64,000 nucleotides of DNA, from contig DXLO01000012.1 in the NCBI GenBank assembly GCA_019414665.1, forward strand, positions 1 to 64,000, in the 5' to 3' direction. Within the stretch, counting starts at the first letter, position 1. Every line of letters starts with the position of its first letter. This document shows, piece by piece, positions 52,616 to 62,100 of the stretch. The DNA comes from Bacteroides sp. Lineage in GTDB: Bacteria; Bacteroidota; Bacteroidia; Bacteroidales; Bacteroidaceae. Both the position numbers and the translations under genes were made by a program. Under the pieces are notes generated by a model. That model saw only the letters and a list, made by a program, of their open reading frames with translations. It had not been told where the DNA came from and searched no databases.

Positions 52616-54097
52616 ATGAACATACTAAGTTTTTTCATTATAGTTCCCTTGTTGATGCTCGCGAGCCTTTGGGCTTCGCGCAGCGTCAATCAAGTTCGCG
52701 GAGTGATGGTTGTCGGATCTTCCATATTATTGGCATTATCCGTTTACCTCACCATTGATTATATCGAACTACGCCAAGCCGGTGCTACAGGAGAGATGCT
52801 GTTCACAGCCAGCACAGTTTGGTATGCACCGCTCCATATATGCTACTCAGTAGGAGTAGACGGTATATCAGTAGCAATGTTGCTGCTTAGTTCCATTATT
52901 GTATTCACCGGTACTTTTGCATCGTGGAAGTTACAACCATTGACAAAAGAATATTTCATGTGGTTCACTCTATTGAGTGTAGGGGTATTCGGATTCTTCG
53001 TTTCAACAGACCTGTTCACCATGTTCATGTTTTATGAAGTAGCCTTAATTCCAATGTATCTGCTCATCGGTGTATGGGGAAGCGGACGTAAAGAATACGC
53101 CGCCATGAAACTTACATTAATGTTAATGGGTGGTTCTGCATTTCTACTGATCGGAATTCTCGGTATTTTTTATGGTGCAGGCGGTGAAACTATGAACTTG
53201 CTGGAAATCGCCAAACTGCATATACCTCATGAAATGCAACGCATCTTCTTCCCGCTTATCTTCTTGGGGTTCGGAGTCTTAGGAGCTTTGTTCCCTTTCC
53301 ATACATGGAGTCCCGATGGTCATGCTTCTGCACCGACTGCTGTTTCTATGCTTCACGCTGGAGTATTGATGAAACTAGGAGGTTACGGATGCTTCCGTGT
53401 TGCTATGTACCTGATGCCTGAAGGTGCAGCCATGTGGGGAGATGTATTCCTGATATTGACCACTATTTCTGTAGTTTACGGTGCATTCAGTGCTGTGGTA
53501 CAAACCGACTTAAAATATATCAATGCCTATTCCTCCGTATCCCACTGCGGATTAGTGCTCTTTGCCCTGCTGATGATGACACGCACCAGTTGTACGGGTG
53601 CTATTCTCCAAATGTTGAGTCACGGATTAATGACCGCTTTGTTCTTCGCCCTTATTGGTATGATATACGGACGTACCCACACTCGTGATGTCCGATTAAT
53701 GGGAGGTTTGATGAAGATTATGCCTTTCCTGGCTGTAGGTTATGTTATTGCTGGTCTTGCTAATTTGGGACTTCCGGGACTAAGTGGTTTTGTTGCTGAA
53801 ATGACGGTCTTTGTAGGTTCTTTCCAAAATGATGATACATTCCATCGCGTATGTACCCTAGTGGCAACAACAAGTATCGTCATTACCGCAGTCTATATCC
53901 TGCGTGTAGTAGGTAAAATTCTTTATGGTAAAGTTTTGAATCCCGAACATCTGAAACTCACAGACGCAACCTGGGATGAACGAGTAGCCGTTATCTGCCT
54001 CATCGCCTGTGTAGCAGGTTTAGGAATGGCTCCATTCTGGATAAGCGATCTGATCAGTAACAGTGTAGAACCAATCATAAGTCAATTATTAAATTAA
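52616..54097 (+). CDS. nuoM: Complex I proton-pumping subunit M
   Basis: A 493-residue antiporter-like subunit with about fourteen helices. Conserved pieces are YSVGVDGISVAMLLLSSI, FMFYEVALIPMYLLIGVWGS with its Glu, FPFHTWSPDGHASAPTAVSM, and LKYINAYSSVSHCGLVLFAL. It lies between NuoL and NuoN in the membrane arm. Gene order and spacing show it belongs to the same operon. Confidence 0.96.
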   Translation: MNILSFFIIVPLLMLASLWASRSVNQVRGVMVVGSSILLALSVYLTIDYIELRQAGATGEMLFTASTVWYAPLHICYSVGVDGISVAMLLLSSIIVFTGTFASWKLQPLTKEYFMWFTLLSVGVFGFFVSTDLFTMFMFYEVALIPMYLLIGVWGSGRKEYAAMKLTLMLMGGSAFLLIGILGIFYGAGGETMNLLEIAKLHIPHEMQRIFFPLIFLGFGVLGALFPFHTWSPDGHASAPTAVSMLHAGVLMKLGGYGCFRVAMYLMPEGAAMWGDVFLILTTISVVYGAFSAVVQTDLKYINAYSSVSHCGLVLFALLMMTRTSCTGAILQMLSHGLMTALFFALIGMIYGRTHTRDVRLMGGLMKIMPFLAVGYVIAGLANLGLPGLSGFVAEMTVFVGSFQNDDTFHRVCTLVATTSIVITAVYILRVVGKILYGKVLNPEHLKLTDATWDERVAVICLIACVAGLGMAPFWISDLISNSVEPIISQLLN

Positions 54098-54128
54098 AAT
54101 TTGAGAATTAAAAATTAAAAAAATAGCA

Positions 54129-55550
54129 ATGATGGACATAACTGCAATACTCCATATGCATGCCGAACTGAGTCTGACAGCCGTTTTTATTCTGATGTTT
54201 CTGTTAGATTTATTTTTACCGGCTCCACAACGTCACTGGTTACGCCCCATGGCATGTATCCTGCTGACCATTCAACTCTTAGCAAACCTATGGCCGGAAG
54301 AGGTGACTTTATTTGGCGGCATGTATCACTCAACCCCTATGGCGTCTGTTCTGAAAAGCATCCTGACCATAGGTACCATACTGGTGTTTCTGCAAGCAGA
54401 CACTTGGCTAAAACGTGAAGACACCCGTCATAAACAAGGCGAATTCTACATCCTTACCCTCAGTACCTTGCTGGGTATGTATTTCATGGTAAGCGCAGGG
54501 CACTTCCTGCTATTCTTCCTTGGATTGGAATTGGCAACCGTTCCTATGGCTTGTCTCGTAGCTTTCGATAAATATAAAGGACATAGTGCCGAAGCCGGAG
54601 CTAAATTCATTCTTTCGGCTTTATTCTCCAGCGGTATTTTCCTCTATGGTATTTCTATGATTTATGGGACAGCAGGTACTTTATATTTTGAAGATATCCC
54701 TGCCGGATTGACAGGAACTCCATTACAAGTTCTTGCACTAGTATTTTTCTTCTCCGGATTGGCCTTCAAGTTAAGCTTGGTACCTTTTCATCTGTGGACA
54801 GCAGATACTTATCAAGGTGCACCGACTACAGTAAGCGCCTACCTATCCGTTATTTCAAAAGGTGCAGCTGCTTTTGCTTTAATGATTATTTTAATGAAAG
54901 TATTCGGACCAATGACTGAACAATGGAGTGAAATACTATGTATTATCATTGTAGCCACCATCACTATAGCCAATCTGTTCGCCATCCGCCAAAACAACCT
55001 GAAACGCTTTATGGCCTTCAGTAGTATTTCACAAGCCGGTTACATAATGTTGGCTGTACTGGCTGGAACTCCGCAGGGCATGGCATCCCTAGTATATTAT
55101 ATAGTAGTATACATTGCCGCCAATCTCGCCGTATTCGGTGTCATCAATACCATTGAGCAACATACCCACGGTAAAATAGAGCGCGAAGATTATAACGGAC
55201 TTTATAAGACCAACCCTAAACTAACTATGGTCATGACACTTGCTCTTTTCTCATTGGCAGGTATCCCGCCATTTGCCGGATTCTTCAGTAAGTTCTTTGT
55301 ATTCATGGCAGCATTCCATAGCGGATATTATCTTATTGTATTTATCGCATTGGTCAATACAATCATTTCATTGTATTATTACTTATTGATTGTAAAAGCC
55401 ATGTTCATCACACCTAATGAAGACCCTATCGGCAATTTTCGTACAGCAACTCCGATGCGCATCAGTCTGTTGGTATGTGTAGCCGGCATATTCGTTTTAG
55501 GAATTATAAGTGGGGTATATCAACTATTAAGTGATACAGCAATACTATAA
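54129..55550 (+). CDS. nuoN: Complex I proton-pumping subunit N
   Basis: A 473-residue antiporter-like subunit, the last of the operon. Features are FLGLELATVPMACLVAFDKY, LVPFHLWTADTYQGAPTTVS, and LKRFMAFSSISQAGYIMLAV. A start at 54132 (the second Met) is equally possible. A perfect 15-bp inverted repeat lies 59 bp past the stop and probably ends the transcript. Confidence 0.95.
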   Translation: MMDITAILHMHAELSLTAVFILMFLLDLFLPAPQRHWLRPMACILLTIQLLANLWPEEVTLFGGMYHSTPMASVLKSILTIGTILVFLQADTWLKREDTRHKQGEFYILTLSTLLGMYFMVSAGHFLLFFLGLELATVPMACLVAFDKYKGHSAEAGAKFILSALFSSGIFLYGISMIYGTAGTLYFEDIPAGLTGTPLQVLALVFFFSGLAFKLSLVPFHLWTADTYQGAPTTVSAYLSVISKGAAAFALMIILMKVFGPMTEQWSEILCIIIVATITIANLFAIRQNNLKRFMAFSSISQAGYIMLAVLAGTPQGMASLVYYIVVYIAANLAVFGVINTIEQHTHGKIEREDYNGLYKTNPKLTMVMTLALFSLAGIPPFAGFFSKFFVFMAAFHSGYYLIVFIALVNTIISLYYYLLIVKAMFITPNEDPIGNFRTATPMRISLLVCVAGIFVLGIISGVYQLLSDTAIL

Positions 55551-55609
55551 AAGTTCAGTTACAAAAAGAAGAATAATAACTGAAATGATTATTGTATTTC
55601 TATGATCAA

Positions 55610-55660
55610 TATTCTTTTACTTTGGAAGCAGAATCAATCTGTTTTCAAAGTAAAAGAATA
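55610..55660 (+). terminator. Perfect 15-bp inverted repeat after nuoN
   Basis: TATTCTTTTACTTTG (55610-55624) and CAAAGTAAAAGAATA (55646-55660) are exact reverse complements with a 21-nt loop. It separates the nuo operon from the GH88 gene. Confidence 0.65.
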
Positions 55661-55725
55661 CCTTAAAGTTTCTCTTCAACAAATTTATCATTATCTTCGT
55701 AGCAAATTATAAAAAAATAAGTACT

Positions 55726-56952
55726 ATGAAGAAAGTCCTCTATATTACAATACTCGCTTGCTCTACTTTATGGGGATCTTGCACAGAGAAAAATAAACAA
55801 TCCGCCAGAACAGATTCCTTTATAGAAAAAAATGTAGCATTTGCACGTGCACAAATCGGGAATGAAATACAAATTATAGAAAAATCAGAGAAATTTATAA
55901 ACCCCGTTACATTGAAAACTGACAGTACCATTTATTATTGTGACTACGCCGACTGGCGAAGTGGTTTTTTCCCTGGGTCAGTGTGGTATCTATATGAGTT
56001 AAGTGGCGACACTACTCTCTTATCATTAGCTGATAAATACACTTCGGCCATAGAAGAAGCCAAAAAACTGACTTGGCACCATGATGTAGGTTTCATGATA
56101 AATTGTAGTTTCGGCAATGGATGGCGAACAACTAAAGTACCCAAATACAAAGAAGTCATGATAGAAGCTGCACGTTCATTAGCTACTCGTTTCCGTGAAA
56201 AGCCGGGAATTATCCAATCATGGGATGTGACCCGCGGCTGGCAATCGGAACGCGGTTGGGAATGTCCGGTCATAATAGATAATATGATGAATTTAGAGTT
56301 ACTATTTGAAGCAACTAAATTATCTGGTGATTCCACCTTTTATCATATAGCAGTGAACCATGCAGACCGCACTTTGAAAGAGCATTTCCGTACAAACGGA
56401 AGTTGTTATCATGTAATAGATTATAGTTTGGCAGACGGCATGGTACGGCATAGACAAACAGCCCAAGGATATGCAGACGAATCGACTTGGAGTCGTGGAC
56501 AAGCATGGGCGATTTATGGTTACACTGTGTGTTACCGGGAAACTCATGATAAAAAGTATCTGAATCAGGCATTGAAGACTTTCCAATTTATGAAAACACA
56601 TCCCCGGCTTCCCAAAGACTTGATTCCTTATTGGGATATGGATGCTCCCAATATTCCCAATGAACCACGAGACGCTTCAAGTGCTTCTTGTATAGCTTCT
56701 GCACTTTATGAAATTAGTACAATGGATGTGCCTGATGCAAACAGTTATAAGAACTATGCAGACAGTATTATGGCCTCTCTAGCCTCACCAAACTATCTGG
56801 CATCTCTTGGAAAAAATGGTAACTTTTTATTAATGCATTCAGTGGGCAGTATTCCTCATGGCACAGAAATAGATGTACCTTTAAATTATGCAGACTATTA
56901 TTTCCTGGAAGCATTGAAACGAAAGCGTGACATTGAAGAAGGCACACACTAA
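55726..56952 (+). CDS. GH88 family unsaturated glucuronyl hydrolase, lipoprotein
   Basis: A 408-residue lipoprotein with lipobox Cys19 (TLWGSC). The (alpha/alpha)6 barrel signature is seen in DYADWRSGFFPGSVWYLYEL, CPVIIDNMMNLELLFEATKL (with the candidate catalytic Asp), and TWSRGQAWAIYGYTVCYRET. Enzymes of this family cleave the unsaturated uronic acid left at chain ends by lyases, on glycosaminoglycan or pectin-like fragments. It is the first gene of the second glycan locus and is followed by a kinase remnant on the other strand. Confidence 0.93.
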   Translation: MKKVLYITILACSTLWGSCTEKNKQSARTDSFIEKNVAFARAQIGNEIQIIEKSEKFINPVTLKTDSTIYYCDYADWRSGFFPGSVWYLYELSGDTTLLSLADKYTSAIEEAKKLTWHHDVGFMINCSFGNGWRTTKVPKYKEVMIEAARSLATRFREKPGIIQSWDVTRGWQSERGWECPVIIDNMMNLELLFEATKLSGDSTFYHIAVNHADRTLKEHFRTNGSCYHVIDYSLADGMVRHRQTAQGYADESTWSRGQAWAIYGYTVCYRETHDKKYLNQALKTFQFMKTHPRLPKDLIPYWDMDAPNIPNEPRDASSASCIASALYEISTMDVPDANSYKNYADSIMASLASPNYLASLGKNGNFLLMHSVGSIPHGTEIDVPLNYADYYFLEALKRKRDIEEGTH

Positions 56953-56953
56953 G

Positions 56954-57295
56954 TTATACAGACAAACACAGAAATATTTCCTCCCGTTCTTCGGGAGGAA
57001 TGCCACAGCCGGTATCGGTTACTTCAATTCGTAACTTACTTTGTGCCTTATCCAACTTTATCTTAAGAGTTACAGATCCAGAATCTGTAAATTTATTAGT
57101 ATTATCAAACAGGCTCTCTATCACTAGCGACAAATGCAATTCATTGGTGGAGATAAACATTTCCCCTTTTGGTAATTTCACCAATACAAGTACCATAAAA
57201 AGTCTAATTACTAAAAAACTCCTGTTCTTAGTTTCCAAACGGTAATTTTCATAGTTCAATTGATCTACTCCATACTTTACAGGTAGTTCACTAAA
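56954..57295 (-). pseudogene. Remnant of a histidine kinase (HATPase fragment)
   Basis: The C-terminal half (ESLFDNTNKFTDSGSVTLKI and RIEVTDTGCGIPPEEREEIF) is the N box and G1 box of a histidine kinase ATPase domain. Just before it is a membrane-like FLVIRLFMVLVLVKL joined to VKYGVDQLNYENYRLETKN, so the phosphoacceptor region is missing. A TAA lies upstream in the frame, and the frame stops shortly after the G1 box. The pieces fit a kinase that lost its middle and both ends. It abuts the GH88 stop by one base. Confidence 0.75.
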
Positions 57296-57630
57296 TTATT
57301 TTTTCAGACTAGAAGAATTAATGGAATCCTGCGCTTGTATATCTTATAATATTCAGAAGACTATCTTTGGTAGTAGAAATACTACCTCCTATCACGACAA
57401 GAATTCCCCAACAGATATCAATATATACAAGTGATGTATTTCATAATATCAGATTATTAAGGTACGAATATACAAATAATATAAAAATGTAGCAGCAGTT
57501 ATTCCTCTATTATTAGAATTTACACAATAATGGGCAATTAATCCACTTATTTTCTAATTATATGCTTTAATATTGCATCGTAGATATTTTTTGGTAACTA
57601 TGAAATTATTAATTATTAAACATCAAAGAT
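57296..57630. other. AT-rich upstream region of the GH28 gene
   Basis: About 335 bp with no gene. The AT-rich sequence upstream of 57631 probably includes the GH28 promoter and a binding site of the neighbouring hybrid regulator, but no defined motif was identified. Confidence 0.4.
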
Positions 57631-59037
57631 ATGGTAAAAAAGTTAGTTAGTGCACTTTGTATATGTGCATATTTTGGACTTGCTCATGCACAAATACCAC
57701 AAGAGATTTGGAAAGAAAGTGAGCAAATAGAAAAACAAATCAAAAAGACTTCTTTTCCCGATCGTGTGTACAACATTAAAGATTTCGGTGCCAAAGAAGG
57801 AAATAATGGTGAAATACTCTGCCATGAAGCAATCAATCTAGCTATCCTCACATGCAGCCAGACAGGTGGAGGAACTGTATTAGTTCCACCCGGAGAATTT
57901 CTAACAGGTCCTATCACACTGAAAAGTAATGTAAATCTGCATTTGGAAGAAGGTGCCTATCTAAAATTTTCTTCAGAGAAATATCTATATACTCCAACCG
58001 TACTCACTCGCTGGGAAGGAGTAGACTGTTACAATTTGCATCCATTAATTTATGCTTATGGTGAAAGCAACATAGGCATTACCGGTAAAGGTATTATAGA
58101 CGGACAGGCCAGTAATGATAACTGGTGGAGTATGTGTGGTGCTCCACACTATGGCTGGAAGGAAGGTATGACAGCTCAAAAAAATGGCGGCAGAGACAAA
58201 TTACTGATGTACGCCGAAACATTTGCCCCGATAGATAAGCGCCAAATGACTTTTGAAGACGGTTTACGTCCCCAACTTATCAATCTATATCGTTGCAACA
58301 CTATTTTAATAGAAAATGTAACATTGAAAAATTCTCCGTTTTGGGTTATCCATCCTTTATTTTGTGAAAGTCTGACAGTGCGTGGGGTTAAAGTTTCCAG
58401 TCACGGTCCCAATAGCGATGGCTGCGATCCGGAATCAAGTAAGAACGTATTAATTGAAAACTGTATATTCGATACTGGAGACGACTGCATTGCCATTAAA
58501 AGCGGACGGAATGCCGACGGACGGAAATGGAATGTACCAAGTGAAAATATCATTGTACGCAATTGCGAAATGAAAGACGGACACGGTGGTGTAGTTGTAG
58601 GCAGTGAGATTTCGGGAGGATATAAGAACCTGTTTGTTGAAAACTGCAAAATGGACAGCCCGAACCTAGAACGTGTCATCCGCATCAAAACCAACAACTG
58701 CCGTGGTGGTGTCATTGAAAATATTTATGTGCGTAATGTAGAAGTAGGTGAATGTCGCGAAGCCGTTTTGAAAATCAACCTGCAATATGAAAACCGTGAA
58801 AAATGTGACAGAAGTTTCCCACCTGTAGTACGCCATGTATATCTGGATAATGTTACCAGTGAAAAAAGTAAGTACGGAGTCTTGATTACCGGATATGATG
58901 ACCGTGTTAATATTGAAGACATCCATGTAACAAACAGCCGTTTCAATAATGTAGAGAAAAAGGGAAATTTAATTACCGGAGCCAAAGATGTAGTGTTAAA
59001 TGAAGTGTATATCAATGGAAATAAGGTGAAAAAATAA
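57631..59037 (+). CDS. GH28 family glycoside hydrolase (polygalacturonase-like)
   Basis: A 468-residue secreted protein with signal peptide to about residue 20 (ICAYFGLAHAQ). The active-site set is complete and canonical: NSDGCDPES, GDDCIAIKSG, GHGGVVVGSE and RIKTNN. The preceding NLHPLIYAYGESNIGITGKG and SPFWVIHPLFCESLTVRGV are usual GH28 strands. It hydrolyses galacturonic-acid linkages in the periplasm or at the surface. It is convergent with the hybrid regulator gene, with a shared terminator between them. Confidence 0.94.
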   Translation: MVKKLVSALCICAYFGLAHAQIPQEIWKESEQIEKQIKKTSFPDRVYNIKDFGAKEGNNGEILCHEAINLAILTCSQTGGGTVLVPPGEFLTGPITLKSNVNLHLEEGAYLKFSSEKYLYTPTVLTRWEGVDCYNLHPLIYAYGESNIGITGKGIIDGQASNDNWWSMCGAPHYGWKEGMTAQKNGGRDKLLMYAETFAPIDKRQMTFEDGLRPQLINLYRCNTILIENVTLKNSPFWVIHPLFCESLTVRGVKVSSHGPNSDGCDPESSKNVLIENCIFDTGDDCIAIKSGRNADGRKWNVPSENIIVRNCEMKDGHGGVVVGSEISGGYKNLFVENCKMDSPNLERVIRIKTNNCRGGVIENIYVRNVEVGECREAVLKINLQYENREKCDRSFPPVVRHVYLDNVTSEKSKYGVLITGYDDRVNIEDIHVTNSRFNNVEKKGNLITGAKDVVLNEVYINGNKVKK

Positions 59038-59047
59038 GATGCCCCCT

Positions 59048-59084
59048 ATTATATCGGGTGAACAATGGGCTCACCCGATATAAT
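59048..59084. terminator. Bidirectional terminator between GH28 and the hybrid regulator
   Basis: ATTATATCGGGTGA (59048-59061) and TCACCCGATATAAT (59071-59084) form a perfect 14-bp stem with a 9-nt loop between convergent genes. Confidence 0.85.
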
Positions 59085-59114
59085 GATAAAATATAACTTT
59101 ACCATCATTTATCT

Positions 59115-62100
59115 TCATTGTCCAACCTGATTTTTTGCATATTCTGTAGAAGTCATTCCCCAATAAGATTTAAAACTTTTACTAAAATAATGAGGATCAC
59201 TAAAACCTACCATATAAGCTATTTCCGACATTGTATATTGGTTTTCCTTAATCAGTTCAGCAGCTTTCCTCATACGCATTTCTTTTATATACATTATAGG
59301 AGCCATACCAGTTAAAGACTTCAGCTTATGAAAGAAATTGGTCCGACTCAGACTGAAATAACTGACCAATTGATCTACATTCAATTCCGGATTACTAAGT
59401 TGCTCTTCCATAATTCCAGCTAACTTATTAAGAAAAGCGGCATCTTTAGCCGACAATTGAACCGATTTATCTTTTTCTTTATTTTCACTCCCCTCTTCAT
59501 ACCCTACCTTACAATAATATGCTTGTAACATTTTACGCCGAGTTAGAATATTCTCTACTTTAGCTTGCAAATAATTAATACTAAATGGCTTCGTAATGTA
59601 ATCATCAGCTCCTGTATGGATACCGGTCAGAATGCTATCCATATCCGTCTTAGCAGTCAATACTATGGCAGGAATATGCGAAGTTCGTTCATCGTTCCTT
59701 AGTTCCTGCAACATCTGTAGACCACTTTTTACAGGCATCATGATATCAGTAATTATTATATCAGGTAGATCAGAGAAAGCCTTTTTTAATCCAACCTCTC
59801 CATTATCAGCCTCAACAGACCGATATGCTTCCTGAAATATTTGTTTGATAAATACTCTTAATTCATAATTGTCTTCAACAATAAGCATGAGCGGCTTCTC
59901 CGCTTCATTCAATTCTTGTAGTTCGTTTTGAGAATTGAAATCTAAATTTGTATCTTCGTTCCAATCTGATAATATATATTCCGTGTCAGACGGATAATGT
60001 TTTTTACCTTTTAATAGCCTTACAGTAAATAGGCTCCCTTTTCCGAACTCACTTTCCACATTTATACTACCATAATGCATTTCCACAAGTTCTTTAGCTA
60101 CTGAAAGTCCGATACCAGAACTTAAAGGAGCGTAAATGCTATCCGGAACCACATTCTCGTAACGATTGAAAATCACTTTCTGCTTTTCTCTCTTTATCCC
60201 TACTCCTTCATCTTGAACTTGAAGAAGGACTGCATTCCCATCATCTTTCATACTAACCCAAATGTTCTTGCCATCAGGAGTGTATTTGAAGGCATTAGAC
60301 AGCAAATTAAAAATAATTTTCTCTAATTTATCCTTGTCCACCCAAAGATTTACTTTAGACAATTGAGTGTTAAAATTCAGACTAATATGCCGCTCTTGAG
60401 ATAAAGCTGTAAAATAGTTGATTATCTCTTTCGTGAAACTGATAATATCCACATACTGAACTCTCAGTTTCATCTTGCTATTCTGGATTTTATTAAAATC
60501 CAAAATCTGCCCTACCAACCTCTGCATACGGTCACTATTCTTTTTAATAATCTTCAAAGTATCTCTCACCTTCCCAGAAAGGCTCTCGTCTCTGAGTATA
60601 TATTCCAAAGGTCCGGTAATCAATGTTAATGGAGTTCTTAATTCGTGAGACACGTCAGTAAAGAAGCTAAGTTTTAATTGAGTAATCAATTCTTCATTTT
60701 TAGCCTTATTTTTTATCCGATAAAAAACGGTATATATATAAATGGCAACTGCAATAAATAATACAATCAAGAAGATATAGAGCATAGTAGCATAAGGTGT
60801 CTCAGAGAAAGTAGGAAGCACTTCAAAAGAAAGTGTTCGTTCATTTTCAACCCATACACCTTCATTATTGGTAGACTTTACACGAAATACATATTTTCCC
60901 GGAGGAAGATTAGTATAGTTGGCCTCATGCCCGTTATCCGTCAAACGAAAGTTTTTATCAAAACCGTCTAACTTGTAAGCATATTGAATATACTCCGTAT
61001 TGGTCATGTCTAGAGCAGAAAATACCAGTCTGAGGGTATGATTATTAGGAGGTAACTGCATATCCCTGCTATCATCAGGATTAACAGACAAAATAGAAGG
61101 AGTTTTTCTGGGAGTCAGTTCCTGATTGTTTACCCAAATAGAAGAGAAAAATATTTGTGGTATAAAATCTGTTTTATGGATATTCTCAGGGGTAAAATAG
61201 AACAAACCTCGGTTAGTACCAAAAAAAATCTGCCTGCCATCTGTTGCCCCCACACCTTCACTGAAATGCATATTAAATGCGATATGCTCACTAGGATACT
61301 GAATCTGTTCGGCCGAAGCTACAAATTTCACTAATCCACCACCCGTCACCAACCATAAATTCCCTTGTTTATCCTCGTGCATAGAATAAATAATATCTGA
61401 AATAAGTCCATTTTTCTGTGTGAAGGATTTACATTGATAAGAATGGAGCCCCATGGGAGAAAGCTCATTTAACCCTCCGCCATAAGTAATGGCAAAAATT
61501 TTCCCATTATCCATACATTGAATCATTTGTACGTCATTATTACTAAGGCTATTCACATTCCCCTGCTCACGGCATATAGAATGAAAATCTATTTCTTCAG
61601 GACAATGAAAAGAAACCTTAAATTGTAAAATCCCTGCTGTTGTAGACACCCAGATACGCCCTTGATTATCTTCAGTAATATGTCTGACTTTATAAAAATG
61701 ACTTATCGGATATCTCTTTAACAAATTGCGATGATTGATAAATCTTAAAGTACCATCAGGCATAGTTTCAATCAAATTCAATCCACCTCCGTAAGTAGCT
61801 ACCCAAAGTCTCTGCTTACTATCCTGAAAAGTAAAGTAAATATTATCATTACTCAATGAATAGGGGTCATCAGCTTTATATTTAAAATGCTGTAATTCAA
61901 AATTGCCTTTTGAAGTTTCTGTTGCTTTTATCAATCCCTGGCCTTTAGTAGAAATCCAATAAACACCAGCCGAATCTTGCATGATGGCATATACTTTGCC
62001 CCATTTCATCCTTTTCAATAATCGAAGCCGGGCATCATATATAGAAACATTCATATCTCTGCTTCCCGTCCAAATACGTTGTTTTTTGTCTATATACAGT

